Assembly (NCBI GenBank): GCA_002408385.1
Contig: DHSB01000003.1
Location: 32,261-88,872 of the forward strand
Source: Myxococcales bacterium UBA5297
GTDB taxonomy: Bacteria; Myxococcota; Myxococcia; Myxococcales; UBA5297
DNA: 56,612 nt
Direction: 5' to 3'
Shown here: positions 14,497-23,508 of the stretch, in pieces
Numbering within the stretch: the first letter of the stretch is position 1
How the letters are laid out: each line of letters starts with the position of its first letter
Notes under the pieces: model-generated
The model's database searches: none
What the model was told of the DNA's origin: nothing
Seen by the model: the letters and a program-made list of their open reading frames with translations, nothing else
Translations under genes and position numbers: made by a program

Positions 14497-14570
14497 GCGC
14501 CAGTAGCTCACCGGGATAGAGCAACGGCCTTCTAAGCCGTAGGTAGGGGGTTCGAGTCCCTCCTGGCGCG
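14497..14570 (+). tRNA. tRNA-Arg (anticodon TCT)
   Basis: Acceptor GCGCCAG pairs with CTGGCGC (14563-14569). Anticodon stem ACGGC/GCCGT encloses CTTCTAA, anticodon TCT. T-loop TTCGAGT. CCA not encoded. Before integration it lay 18 bp after tRNA-Pro. Confidence 0.96.
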
Positions 14571-14680
14571 ACGAAAGAAAATTCTCGCCCTCCGATCGCC
14601 GTTCGAGTATAGAAAGCGCGCTCCGCGCGGCAAGTTGGCCAGTGGGGAGAAGAAGCAAGGCTCTTCGAAGTAGAAGTTGC

Positions 14681-14754
14681 GGTGAGTGTAGCTCAATCGG
14701 CAGAGCACAGGACTGTGGCTCCTGGGGTTGAGGGTTCGATCCCCTTCACTCACC
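14681..14754 (+). tRNA. tRNA-His (anticodon GTG)
   Basis: Acceptor GTGAGTG pairs with CACTCAC, with the extra encoded G(-1) at 14681 opposite C73, a histidine identity mark. Anticodon stem CAGGA/TCCTG encloses CTGTGGC, anticodon GTG. CCA not encoded. Confidence 0.96.
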
Positions 14755-14759
14755 CTGAA

Positions 14760-14793
14760 AAGGCTCGGATGGCCGCATGGCTTTCCGAGCCTT
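14760..14793 (+). other. Strong hairpin between tRNA-His and tRNA-Arg
   Basis: 10-bp perfect stem AAGGCTCGGA (14760-14769) / TCCGAGCCTT (14784-14793) with a 14-nt loop. There is no long T-run, so it may be a processing structure or partial terminator in the tRNA precursor. Confidence 0.55.
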
Positions 14794-14800
14794 CTCGCAT

Positions 14801-14874
14801 GCGCCTGTAGCTCAACTGGATAGAGCGTCGGACTTCGAATCCGAAGGCCGCAGGTTCGACTCCTGCCAGGCGCG
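14801..14874 (+). tRNA. tRNA-Arg (anticodon TCG)
   Basis: Acceptor GCGCCTG pairs with CAGGCGC (14867-14873). Anticodon stem TCGGA/TCCGA encloses CTTCGAA, anticodon TCG. CCA not encoded. It is the last tRNA of the array; a short GGCCGG/CCGGCC hairpin follows at 14885-14908. Confidence 0.96.
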
Positions 14875-15040
14875 CAGTCGAAGTGGCCGGCTCTTTCGGG
14901 ATCCGGCCTCTCGCGCATTCGCAGCCCGTTTCCTCGGAGAGCGCCCTGCCGTCGATGGCGGCTCGCGGTCGCTCGTGCCGATCCGGTGCGCGGCCGGCAG
15001 TTGCGGCGCCTGGCATCTCGCCTCCAGCCGTGAGGACAGA

Positions 15041-15070
15041 AAAGCCCCGACCGGTTTCCCGGCCGGGGCT
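15041..15070 (-). terminator. Intrinsic terminator of the Cys-rich lipoprotein gene
   Basis: AGCCCCGACCGG (15043-15054) pairs with CCGGCCGGGGCT (15059-15070) with one mismatch. On the minus strand it is followed by TTTTCTG. It lies 29 bp beyond the lipoprotein stop codon. Confidence 0.8.
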
Positions 15071-15098
15071 CGTTCTGTCTCGGCGATCGGAGCTCTTG

Positions 15099-16172
15099 CT
15101 ACTCGTTTGTCACGTCGATCATCGTGCTGTTGACCGTGGCGCTGCTGATGGAGGTGGTGCAGCCGTCGCCGACCGGGGTCGACTCGTAGGTGCCCGAGGC
15201 GATGTCCACGGTCTCGAACGTCACGTTGGTGAGCGTCGCCTGCAGTTGGCCGCTGACCGAGCTGATGGTGACGCTTCCGCCGGTCTGGAAGTACAGGTCG
15301 GTCGCATAGCCCTCCGCGTCGAGGTCGGTGAAGCCCAGGATGCAGATGCCGCAGGTGGCGTAGTTCAGCTCGCTGCCGGTCAGCGGGTAGGTCCCTGGGG
15401 CGATGCCCGAGCTGAAGACGCCGGAGCCGCTGTAGAGGCTGATGTCCAGCGCGTCTGGCGCCGCATCCTCGTTGAGCAGGGTCTGGACCTCGATGCCGCC
15501 GATCGTCGTCCCCTCTTCATAGGCGAAGTAGGCGTCGTCGGTGATGGTCAGCGTGCCGAGGCTCGAGGCCATCGTGCAGTTGCTCGAACCGCCCTCGCAC
15601 ACGAAGGTCGCCGGGTTGCAGGTCTGGTCGCTCGGGCAGGTTCCGACGCACTGGACACCGCAGCCATCGTCCGCGCCGCAGGTCTTGCCCGCGCAGCTCC
15701 CGGTGCACGAGCCCGGCTTGCACTGCCAGGTCGTCTGGTCGCAGGTCTGACCGCTCGGGCAGCCGGTGCACTTGACGCCGCAGCCGTCGTCCTGGCCGCA
15801 GGTCTTGCCCGCGCAGCTCCCGGTGCAGGTGTTCGCCTTGCACTGCCAGGTCGCCGTGTCGCAGGTCTGACCGCTGGGGCAGGCGTGGCACTTGCCGCCG
15901 CAGCCGTCGGGATCGCCGCAGTACTTGCCCACGCACTGCGGAGTACAGGTGCTGGGGAAGCTGCACATATTCAGGTTCGGGTCGCAGACCATTCCGTCCA
16001 GGCAGCACTCGCCATTGCACATCACGGTCTGGCAGCCCGTCCCCGCATCCTTCTTGCCGGCGTCCACCTTCACGCCAGCGTCGGCATCCTCATTCGTCTC
16101 CTCGCCACCACAGCCATAGGCCGTGAGCGCGAGGGCAAACACCAATCCAACTCGCAACAGGTTCTTCATCAT
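15099..16172 (-). CDS. Cys-rich repeat lipoprotein
   Basis: Predicted 357-aa exported lipoprotein. Signal peptide MMKNLLRVGLVFALAL ends in a lipobox-like AYGC, then a low-complexity DADAGVKVDAGKKDAG linker. About four Cys-rich repeats of some 35-40 residues follow (CAGKTCG-x-DDGCGVKC-x-x-CPSGQTCD-x-x-TWQC). A Ser/Thr/Gly-rich C-terminal beta domain of about 150 residues completes it. The ATG at 16172 has GAGGAAG upstream; the longer frame has no support. This is a typical Myxococcota-style surface protein, and disulfides likely hold the repeats. It has its own terminator. Function unknown; adhesion or surface display is a guess. Confidence 0.85.
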   Translation of the reverse strand: MMKNLLRVGLVFALALTAYGCGGEETNEDADAGVKVDAGKKDAGTGCQTVMCNGECCLDGMVCDPNLNMCSFPSTCTPQCVGKYCGDPDGCGGKCHACPSGQTCDTATWQCKANTCTGSCAGKTCGQDDGCGVKCTGCPSGQTCDQTTWQCKPGSCTGSCAGKTCGADDGCGVQCVGTCPSDQTCNPATFVCEGGSSNCTMASSLGTLTITDDAYFAYEEGTTIGGIEVQTLLNEDAAPDALDISLYSGSGVFSSGIAPGTYPLTGSELNYATCGICILGFTDLDAEGYATDLYFQTGGSVTISSVSGQLQATLTNVTFETVDIASGTYESTPVGDGCTTSISSATVNSTMIDVTNE

Positions 16173-17054
16173 TGTCTTCCTCGTGAGTTGTTGAAGCTCG
16201 AGCGCGCCGGCCAGAGCCGACGAACGGACGGCGCAAATTACCACGGTCTTCTCTCTTGATGCTCGCCCGGTCGTCCGCAGGACGTCTGCAGCGAGTCCAG
16301 AACTCCTGACCTACCCAGCGTGCGCACTGCGGCAGGGCGCAAGAATCGACGAAACGTGGTGGGCGGATTTCCGTCCGCTGCCGAGTCATTTCGCCCGGTG
16401 TTCGAGCAACCGTGCCGCCGACCAGGGCATCGGGTGTTTCATCACCAAGGTGAGGTGGCTCAGGAGTTCTGGAGTCAGGCGACCTGCCCGGAGGCGACCG
16501 TCCGAGGTGTCGGTGAGCGCTCTCTCCGCGGCCTTCGCGCCGCGGACGATCGGCACGCCGATTATCGACCTGACCGGCTGGCTTTCGCTCCCTGGCCGGG
16601 CAGTAGAGGGGTTGCATTCGCTCCCGGCAATTCCTCGGCGAGCTTTCCCCCTTGGTAGAAAAGACGCGCGGGCCTGCGAATGCAAAGCCTCTGCGGTCCG
16701 AGCGAATCGCAGGGATAGGCGTGCGGGTCTTCACCGGCAAATTGCGTCGCCGGGCAAGCCGGCCTACCCATGGCTCGGGACGCTCGATTCCTCCGAATCG
16801 CCGCAAGCTCGCGTGCCGGTACCTGTAGACGTCGGCCTCGTTGGACCGTGGCCTCGAGCCGGCCGGACGCGTGCCTTGGCGGCGCCATGAAGACCGGGCC
16901 GGGAGCCCGCATCGGTCCCCGCGGTCTCGCGGAACGGGGCCGTCGCCCGAGGGCCCTCGTGGGCGTCGCGAACAGCTTGACGGGCGACGGCGCCGAGGTG
17001 TGCGCGAGGCCGAGGCGTCTATGATGCCTTCGCCTCCCACGACTGGAGCGCCGG
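16173..17054. other. Intergenic region without a convincing gene
   Basis: About 880 bp between a minus-strand lipoprotein and a plus-strand hydrolase. Open frames here overlap each other in all frames and show no domain or ribosome binding site. A GCCGG-GCAAG-CCGGC hairpin motif occurs near 16752. Promoters of both flanking genes must lie here but no clear boxes were found. Confidence 0.5.
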
Positions 17055-17846
17055 ATGCCTTTCATCGATTCGCACACCCACACCTTCCTGCGCGGTCCCG
17101 AAGACCTCGAGGCGATGGCCATCGCCGGAATCGAGGCGGTTGCAGTCTGTGCCTTCCTGCCAGTCACGCTCTCGGGACCTTCGACCCTGCTCGACCACTT
17201 CCGCTGGCTCGACGAGGTGGAGAGGGCGCGGCTCGCCGAGCAGGGCTTGGCGATGCGGCTTGCCGTCGGAGTTCATCCCCGCTGCATTCCGGACACGGGC
17301 CTCGAGATCGTGCTCGCCAAGGTCGAGGTGCTGCTCGCCAGTCGGGCAGCGGTGGCGCTTGGCGAGGTCGGGCTCGAGACCGGCTCCGAACGGGAGCGAG
17401 AGGTGCTCGCCGCGCAACTGCGCCTCGCCAAGGCGGCAGGCGTGCCCGCTATCGTCCACACTCCTCGAAGGAACAAGGCCGAGGCGCTCGCCGCCGTCAT
17501 TCGCCTCGTCGAGGTCGAGGGGCTCGACCCTTCCCGGGTCGTCCTCGACCACCTCTCACCGGACCTGGTCGCCGAGGCCGATCGCGTCGGCGCCTGGAGC
17601 GGGCTGACCGTGCAGCCTGGGAAGCTGACTCCCGAGTCACTCTCTCAGCTCCTCTTCGAGCGCGGTCCCGACCGGCTCATCGTCAACAGCGACCTGAGCC
17701 ATGCGCCCTCCGATCCTCTCACCGTGGCGCGCGTCGCCCGGTTTCTGTGGCGGGCGGGCCATCCGGCCGAGAGCATCGAGAGGGTCACGCACCGCCACGC
17801 CGCTGAGGTCTTGCGGCTCCACGAGGCGGTTGCCGACGGCAGCTAA
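17055..17846 (+). CDS. TatD-like metal-dependent hydrolase
   Basis: A 263-aa TIM-barrel amidohydrolase-like protein. Metal-binding motifs in order are SHTHTF near the N-terminus, VGVHPR (about 75), ALGEVGLET (about 102), IVHTPRR (about 131), VLDHLS (about 164) and the late Asp in VNSDLSH (about 211). This is the pattern of TatD/YjjV-type hydrolases, some of which are 3'-5' DNA exonucleases, but this branch replaces several TatD residues, so the substrate is unknown. The ATG at 17055 begins right at the first metal motif. It stands alone on the plus strand. Confidence 0.8.
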   Translation: MPFIDSHTHTFLRGPEDLEAMAIAGIEAVAVCAFLPVTLSGPSTLLDHFRWLDEVERARLAEQGLAMRLAVGVHPRCIPDTGLEIVLAKVEVLLASRAAVALGEVGLETGSEREREVLAAQLRLAKAAGVPAIVHTPRRNKAEALAAVIRLVEVEGLDPSRVVLDHLSPDLVAEADRVGAWSGLTVQPGKLTPESLSQLLFERGPDRLIVNSDLSHAPSDPLTVARVARFLWRAGHPAESIERVTHRHAAEVLRLHEAVADGS

Positions 17847-18027
17847 CGCTCTCGAGGCGCGAAGGTGAGGCTTTTGCTGCCGGAAGGCGACCGCTCGGGC
17901 CATCGAAGCGGCGAGGACTGAATCGGCCCTTGCACAGAGGGCGCCCTCTCGCCGATTACCTTGGGTGGTCAGACGCGCGGTCGGGCTGCTCGGACTCCCG
18001 ACAAACCACGAAATGAAGGGTATCGAA

Positions 18028-18486
18028 ATGAATGACCAGTGCGAGATTGAGAAACGCGAGGCGCGGCCGGTTCTCGTGATGCAGACGCACGTCTCGGTGC
18101 AGCAGTTGCCGCAGTTCCTCGGCAGAGCCTTCGCGGCCGTCATCGGACATCTCGGGATGCTCGGCGAGGCCCCGGCGGGAGCGCCGTTCGTCGCCTACCA
18201 CAACATGGACATGCAGAACCTGGAGATTGACGCAGGCTTCCCGGTCGCACACGAGGTCGCGGGCGCCGGCGAGATCAAGCCAGGCTTCATCCCCGGCGGC
18301 GACGCTGCGACCTGCCTCCACGTCGGCCCCTACGATCAAGTCGGAGCCGCCTACGAGGCGCTCACCCGGTTCATCGCCGCCAACGGCCGCAAGGCGAAGG
18401 GCGTCGCGTACGAGTTCTACCTGAACGACCCGACGACGGTTGAGCCCAGCAAGCTCGAGACGAAGGTCCTCTTCCCGCTCGAGTAG
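18028..18486 (+). CDS. GyrI-like small-molecule-binding domain protein
   Basis: 152 aa with the stand-alone GyrI-like (AraC effector-binding) fold: two SHS2 units, PVLVMQTHVSVQQLPQFLGRAF then a central PFVAYHNMDMQNLEIDAGFPV, CLHVGPYDQVGAAYEAL with the conserved H-x-G-P-Y box, and EFYLNDPTTVEPSKLETKVLFPL at the end. No HTH is present, so it is not itself a regulator. Such proteins bind or hydrolyse hydrophobic compounds. The ATG at 18028 is preferred because GAAGGG lies about 8 bases upstream. Confidence 0.83.
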   Translation: MNDQCEIEKREARPVLVMQTHVSVQQLPQFLGRAFAAVIGHLGMLGEAPAGAPFVAYHNMDMQNLEIDAGFPVAHEVAGAGEIKPGFIPGGDAATCLHVGPYDQVGAAYEALTRFIAANGRKAKGVAYEFYLNDPTTVEPSKLETKVLFPLE

Positions 18487-18788
18487 GGCTGCGTCGACCG
18501 CCCGGGGCGCCCGCGTTCTCGAAGGGGCGCGAAGAGCGCTCCTGAGCTCGTTGCGCCTCGTCCAAGTACCTTGGGCAACCCGGTCGTCCCGAGCGTAGAG
18601 GCGACCAGCGGGAGCCTCGGAGTCGATTCGCGGGGTTGCTCCCCAATCTGATTCGGCCGAAGTCCCCGGACGCCTCGCCCGCCGACTAAAAGCCCGGCCC
18701 GGTCACCAGACGCTGGGCGTCCTCGCCTGTGCTGGCAGCGCGGCCTACCGGGTGACCGCGCGCGTACACGTGCAAGCCCACGCTCGTG
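18487..18788. other. Convergent intergenic region
   Basis: About 300 bp between the ends of two convergent genes. No gene, and no clear intrinsic terminator with a T-run, is visible. Confidence 0.4.
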
Positions 18789-19784
18789 TCAGCCGATGCT
18801 CTTCGGTTGGGTGCCCTCCGAGAGCCGAAGAAACTGTACCCGCTCGTAGGCGGCCGGGTTCGAGCTGGCTGCCTGCCGCAGCTTGCCCCGGAAATCGCTC
18901 AGGCGCTCGAAGCCGTGCCGCTCCATCCAGGCCTCGAGGTCGGCGAGCATCACCCGAAGCAGCCCGGTGCCGTTGAGGTAGAGCGCCGAGGCGAGCTGCA
19001 CGGTCGTCGCGCCCGCGAGGAGCATCTTGATCGCGGTCTTGCTGTCGTGCACGCCGGTCGAGGCCGCGAGGTCAGAGCCCGCCAGGCCCGAGGCGATGGA
19101 GATCCACCGCAAGGTGAGGCCGTGCTCCTCGGCGGTCGAGAGTCGGCTGCCGGCGGTCAGCTCCAGCTTCTCGATGTCGAAGTCTGGGGAGAAGGAGCGG
19201 TTGAACAGGGTCATCCCCTGGATCCCCGTGCGGCTCAGGCGCGACAGCAGGTTCGCCAGGCCGGAATGCTGCGAGCCGAGCTTCAGCGCTACGGGGATGC
19301 GGACTGCCCGTCGCACCTCGGTGGCGATGTCGAAGTGGAGCTTCTCCATCTGCTCGCCCGTGAGCCGGGTGTCCGACGTGAGGACGTGGACGTTGAGCTC
19401 CAGCGCGTCGGCCCCCGCCTTCTCCATCCGCCGCGCGAAGTCGAGCCAGGCGCCCGCGCTCGTGCAGTGCAGGCTGGCGATGACCGGAATGGACACGGCC
19501 GCCTTCGCCTCGCGAATCAGCTCGAGCGCCTTTTCGACCGCGCCCTCCTGGCCCTGGCGCTTCAGATAGTCGGCGGCTTCCGGGTGGACGAAGTGCCCGT
19601 CGCTCGCGACGAGCTGGTCGGCTTCGGAGAGCACCTGCTCCTCGAAGAGCGACTTGAGGATGACGGCGCCGGCGCCGGCCTTTGCGCAGCGCACGATGCC
19701 CTCCGTGCTGCTGGTCAGTCCGGACGAGGCGATGACGAACGGGTTCGACAGGGGAAGGCCGAGATAGCGGGTGGCGAGGTCCAT
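18789..19784 (-). CDS. Dihydroorotate dehydrogenase-like flavoprotein
   Basis: 331-aa FMN TIM-barrel protein of the PyrD-like PRK07565 type. Visible are LGLPLSNPFVIASSGLT at the N-terminus, the FMN-site stretch LELNVHVLTSD, VALKLGS with the flavin Lys, TLFNR, and a late phosphate-binding region GVHDSKTAIKMLLAGATTVQLASALY. The class is annotated as dihydroorotate dehydrogenase-like; true PyrD activity is uncertain because members of this group usually lack genomic links to pyrimidine genes, and none are here. The start at 19784 fits the family N-terminus. It diverges from a lipoprotein gene. Confidence 0.87.
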   Translation of the reverse strand: MDLATRYLGLPLSNPFVIASSGLTSSTEGIVRCAKAGAGAVILKSLFEEQVLSEADQLVASDGHFVHPEAADYLKRQGQEGAVEKALELIREAKAAVSIPVIASLHCTSAGAWLDFARRMEKAGADALELNVHVLTSDTRLTGEQMEKLHFDIATEVRRAVRIPVALKLGSQHSGLANLLSRLSRTGIQGMTLFNRSFSPDFDIEKLELTAGSRLSTAEEHGLTLRWISIASGLAGSDLAASTGVHDSKTAIKMLLAGATTVQLASALYLNGTGLLRVMLADLEAWMERHGFERLSDFRGKLRQAASSNPAAYERVQFLRLSEGTQPKSIG

Positions 19785-20010
19785 GGGCTCTCCAGGCAGT
19801 CAGCAGGTTTTCCAGACGGTGGGGCCGGCGGCGCTTCAGCGCTGGCCATCTCGTTGGATGCACGCCTTCGCGGGGAGATTCGGATCCGGGGGAAAGCCGG
19901 GAAGGCGAGGCAGGCACGAGAGGCTGCCACCGCCTGCTCGCCCTTGACCCGGATCCCGAGTGTCCGGTTGCACGCTTCTACTTCAACCCGATGGTCAGCG
20001 GAGGTGTTCG

Positions 20011-21057
20011 ATGCGTCGCTCGCTGGTGGTCCTGTCAATGGTGGCCCTCTTCTTGGCTGCGAACTCGTGTGGCGAGGAAGGCGAACCGGTCGGCCCGACC
20101 GCTCAGGACGCCGGAACCGTCGAGGATGCCGGGAACGTCGAGGACGCCTCGGTCCAGGAGGACGCGGGCGAGACGAGCGACGCCGGTGAGGAGCAGGACG
20201 CAGGGCTTGGCGACGCGGGGGACCCGCCGCCGCCCGCGGAGTGGAAGCCGGTCGCGAGCGGGACTACCGAGTGGCTGATGGAGGTTTGGGGCAGCGCCGC
20301 CGACGACCTGTGGGCGGTCGGCAAGGGGACCATCCTTCATTGGGACGGCGCGGCCTGGACGTCAGCTTCTTCGCCGACGACGAGCATGCTGCTCAACGTC
20401 TGGGGCGCCTCCGCAGACGAAGCCTGGGCGACCGGGTTCAGCGGCGCGCTGCTGCGCTACGACGGCACCGACTGGCAGTCGGCTGGCAACCCGGCCGGCT
20501 CGAGCCTGTACGGCCTCTGGGGCTCGGGCGCCGGCGACGTCTGGGCGGTCGGGCAGAACGGCGAGGCGATCCATTACGACGGCAGCGCATGGAGCACGGT
20601 GACGAGCGGCACCAGCGTCTGGCTCTGGAGTGTGTGGGGCTCGAGCTCGACCGCAGTCTGGGTGGTCGGCCACGACGGGACGCTCCTGCGCTGGGAGGGC
20701 AGCGCGTTCGAGCCGGCGACCAGCGGGACGAGCGAGCATCTCTTCGACGTCTGGGGTGTCTCGGCGAGCGAGGTCTGGGCGGTCGGCGCAAACGGCACCA
20801 TCCTGCACTGGGACGGCAGCGACTGGAGCCCGCAGGCGAGCGGGACGACCGAGACCCTGCACGCGGTCTGGGGCCGGTCGTCCGACGACGTCTGGGCCGT
20901 TGGCAAGGCCGGGACGATCCTCCACTGGAACGGCACGAGCTGGGCGCCCGAGACGAGCGGCACCACCGTTTCGCTCTGGGACGTGTGGGGCATCGGCGAT
21001 ACCGCGTGGGCGGTCGGCGCCGGCGGCACCATCGTGCGACTCGCGGAGACGCCCTGA
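20011..21057 (+). CDS. Beta-propeller lipoprotein with DVWAVG repeats
   Basis: 348-aa exported lipoprotein. Signal peptide with lipobox AANSC, then about 45 residues of Asp/Glu-Ala-Gly-rich linker. Seven repeats of about 39-42 residues follow, each like VWGSSxxDVWAVGxxGTILHWDGSxW followed by SGT. Seven copies suggest a seven-bladed propeller related to YCF48/kelch-like folds common in Myxococcota. A ribosome binding site GGAGG (20000-20004) supports the ATG at 20011. Likely surface exposed; ligand unknown. Confidence 0.87.
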   Translation: MRRSLVVLSMVALFLAANSCGEEGEPVGPTAQDAGTVEDAGNVEDASVQEDAGETSDAGEEQDAGLGDAGDPPPPAEWKPVASGTTEWLMEVWGSAADDLWAVGKGTILHWDGAAWTSASSPTTSMLLNVWGASADEAWATGFSGALLRYDGTDWQSAGNPAGSSLYGLWGSGAGDVWAVGQNGEAIHYDGSAWSTVTSGTSVWLWSVWGSSSTAVWVVGHDGTLLRWEGSAFEPATSGTSEHLFDVWGVSASEVWAVGANGTILHWDGSDWSPQASGTTETLHAVWGRSSDDVWAVGKAGTILHWNGTSWAPETSGTTVSLWDVWGIGDTAWAVGAGGTIVRLAETP

Positions 21058-21449
21058 AGATCCGCTGAGAAATCCCTCTTTGTCCCCGTCCGCTTCCGCT
21101 CGCCCTCGACTTCGGCCTCGCAAGCTCGGCCTACGCTCGGGGCGAACGGGCGGGCGCGCCGAGCTCTAGGAGACTTGTCGACGCCTCTTGAGGCCTCGAG
21201 CCCGACCAACCCCGATCCGCCGAAAGCCTGCGGGTCCGGTGCGCCGCCGAGGCCTCTGGTCCAACGACGCGCCGGCCTGCGGTGAGCGGACGGTTCTTCA
21301 CCCGAGCATCGGCCTCTGGCCGAGCGGTCGGCGCCGGCGCGGATGGATGTCCGTGCTGGCGTCCACGATCGGTGCCGCCACGCCGCGGCTTGCGGAGCGA
21401 CGCTCCGCGCGCGACACGGCGCCCACACACCTGCTCTAAGGAGGGTTCG
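21058..21449. other. Intergenic region with a dispersed repeat
   Basis: About 390 bp with no supported gene. It contains, at 21107-21141, a 35-bp sequence that recurs in inverse orientation at 34677-34712 with about two mismatches. CTGAGAAATCCCTC near 21066 resembles edges of other intergenic repeats. Confidence 0.55.
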
Positions 21450-21917
21450 ATGCCGTCCCGCAAGAAGCCCGTGAAGAAGCCGGCCCAGGTCAAGTTCGAT
21501 CGCTTCGCCACCGTCAGCGCGACCAGGCGCGGTCCAGACCAGTTTCCGGAGTTGAAGCTGAAGAGGCCTGTCGCGAAGAAACCTGCCGAAACGAAGCAAG
21601 CCAGTAAGACCTCGGCCGTCCCCAAAGCCGATCGGTTGGTCGTCGTCAGCGGGAGCTGGTGCGTCTACTGCCAGATGCTCGAGCCGGAGCTGGAGAAGCT
21701 GGAGAAGAAGCACGGAATCGCGTTCGAAGTGCTCGACTACGACGACGACAAGCACAGGAGCCTCGAGCTGGTCGAGGCCGAGTCGGCCGACAGCCTGTCT
21801 CTGCCGACCATCGTGGGCTTTCGGAACGGGCGGAAGGTCTTCATCGAAGAGGGGTACATGAGCTGCCTGCAGCTCGAGCGCTTCCTCGGCCTGCGCCCGG
21901 CTCCGGCGCGCGGGTAG
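21450..21917 (+). CDS. Thioredoxin-like protein
   Basis: 155 aa. A basic, Lys-rich N-terminal tail (about 1-60, with KPVKKPAQ and RPVAKKPAE) precedes a thioredoxin fold with the redox motif WCVYC in VVVSGSWCVYCQMLEPELEKL and the cis-Pro region SLPTIVGFRNG. No signal peptide, so cytoplasmic. The CxxC dipeptide is Val-Tyr rather than the usual Gly-Pro, so redox potential and partners probably differ from thioredoxin. Excellent ribosome binding site AAGGAGGG (21438-21445). The basic tail is unusual and might bind nucleic acid or another protein. Confidence 0.85.
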   Translation: MPSRKKPVKKPAQVKFDRFATVSATRRGPDQFPELKLKRPVAKKPAETKQASKTSAVPKADRLVVVSGSWCVYCQMLEPELEKLEKKHGIAFEVLDYDDDKHRSLELVEAESADSLSLPTIVGFRNGRKVFIEEGYMSCLQLERFLGLRPAPARG

Positions 21918-22074
21918 GCCGCTTGGTAGGGCCGCCCCCGCGGGGGCGCGGCGCCGCCCGCTCAGAGACCGGGGAAGGGCCCTCTCGGCCGGCCGCAAAT
22001 CGCCGCGGATCTCGACAGCCCGCTGCCGCGAGTGGCCCTGTCGGCGCCAGCGCTCCCCGAGCCAAAGAAGAGCG

Positions 22075-22105
22075 CGGCCGGGCTCCCTGGTGAGGAGCCC
22101 GGCCG
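22075..22105. terminator. Perfect 12-bp hairpin between convergent genes
   Basis: CGGCCGGGCTCC (22075-22086) pairs with GGAGCCCGGCCG (22094-22105), loop 7 nt. There is no T-run, but the position between two gene ends fits a shared transcription stop or RNA-protecting hairpin. Confidence 0.55.
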
Positions 22106-22140
22106 TGGATGGGAGTCGCTCTCTTCTGCGCTTCGGTTCG

Positions 22141-22620
22141 CTACTCCGGCTTCTCCGGGGCGGGCTTGACGCGGCGGCGCGACATGAAGTCGGTGATCGG
22201 CCCCAGGCGCTTGGCGAGGTCGGGGTCGCGCGAGGCCATCGACGAGAGCACCCCGTAGTAGCCGAGGAAGGCCTGCCAGGCCTCGCCGTAAGCGGCCAAC
22301 CGCGTGTCGGCGGCGAGCTGCTGGGCGACGTTGAGCTCGCGCTCGATGCCCTCGGCGGCGCGGGCGACGGTCACGTCGGCCTTCATGTCCGAGATCGGCA
22401 GGGTGGCGATGTTGAGCGAGTTCTCCTCGGCCAGGTTGATCAACAGGTCGAACAGCTTCTCGCCGCCGATGCGCGGCTTGAGAAAGGTGCTGCGGTCCTC
22501 CGGCTTGAGAATGATGCCCCAGGGGCGGAGCTCGGCGGCGATCTGCTTCGCCGTGTCCTCAATCCGCTTCTGCTGCTCGGCGTTGGGGACGACCGAGCCA
22601 ATCACGTTCGTGACGGCCAT
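22141..22620 (-). CDS. Hypothetical protein (159 aa)
   Basis: A soluble, mainly helical 159-aa protein starting MAVTNVIGSVVPNAEQQKRIED. No signal peptide, membrane segment or recognised domain. The centre has alternating helical stretches (LFDLLINLAEENSLNIATL; AWQAFLGYYGVLSSMA) and the C-terminus is basic and Pro-rich. The ATG at 22620 has AGGAGG nine bases upstream, which rules out the longer frame. It stands alone on the minus strand. Function not recognised. Confidence 0.75.
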   Translation of the reverse strand: MAVTNVIGSVVPNAEQQKRIEDTAKQIAAELRPWGIILKPEDRSTFLKPRIGGEKLFDLLINLAEENSLNIATLPISDMKADVTVARAAEGIERELNVAQQLAADTRLAAYGEAWQAFLGYYGVLSSMASRDPDLAKRLGPITDFMSRRRVKPAPEKPE

Positions 22621-23508
22621 CGACGTCTGCCTCCTACGGAAGGGGGTTTGAACGCAGGAAACGGCGCCCCCCACGCTGGCTCCATCTCCCGATTGTCGAG
22701 TCCCATCAACCCGAGCGGGGCAGAAGGTAGGCGCCCCGCGCGGGTAGGCGCAACGGATAAATCGGGGGGTGGAGGGAGCTAGGAATAGTTAGTCAGGTAA
22801 CAGAGCAAAGCTGCGCCGGTTCCCCAGAGCAGAAGAGCCCGGCCATCGAAGCCCGAACCCCCTTCGCGTCGGGAGAGGCGGGCCGGGAGTGAAGGGCCGC
22901 GGCGCGGTTGCTCTCGGGGGCGCCTCGGGTGGCGAGGGTTGCAGGCGCTCGTGCTGCGCTTCCGTTCCGCTCCCTCGAGGATCGTCGTCCCGGACTTCGA
23001 CCCGCGCGGCAGCTTCCTTGACGTGTCGGAAGACCAGACAGCTTGGGTTGCGACAGCCTGCTTCGGCTGTGGCAGCACCGGCAGCCAGGTTCGGGACCGG
23101 GCGAACCAAGGTGAGAAGGCGAGCGTTTCGGGCATCGAAACCCGGAGTTCCGAGGATCGAAGCTCTGGGCTTCGAGAGTCGAAGTCGCCTGCTGGTCACC
23201 GGCAAGGAAGGGCCTTCCAAAGACGAAGCCGCCCACTTCTCGGGTCGAAGCGCCCTCCTATGAGTCGAGCAGGAGGCTGCCTCAAGCTCGAAGCCGCCTG
23301 CTTGTGGCCTCGTCGCGCGCGCTTCCAGGTGAGCCGTCCGCGACTTGGAGCCTTGCTGCTCGAGCAGCACCGGTTGTTGGGCATCCAGCAATCGGAGCTG
23401 TCGAGGCGAGCAGGCGTACGAGTCGAGTCAGCGCCGGCCACTGCGAGGGGCGCCGAACCGAACAGTGGCATGATGGCTTCTCCCTGCCCCGTTTGTGAGG
23501 TGATGCCC
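22621..23508. other. Long intergenic region
   Basis: About 890 bp between divergent genes. An open frame runs through into the next lipoprotein, but it has no domain and no conserved look and begins far from the signal peptide. Short words such as CGAAGCCGCC and CGAAGTCGCC recur between 23160 and 23300, suggesting degenerate repeats. No RNA gene recognised. Confidence 0.45.

Noticed and set aside
14883..16259. 458-aa open frame on the plus strand
   Set aside because: Antisense to the Cys-rich lipoprotein and spanning its terminator.
22939..23502. Long N-terminal extension of the MopE-like lipoprotein
   Set aside because: The signal peptide and ribosome binding site are at 23509; the upstream part has no conserved character.
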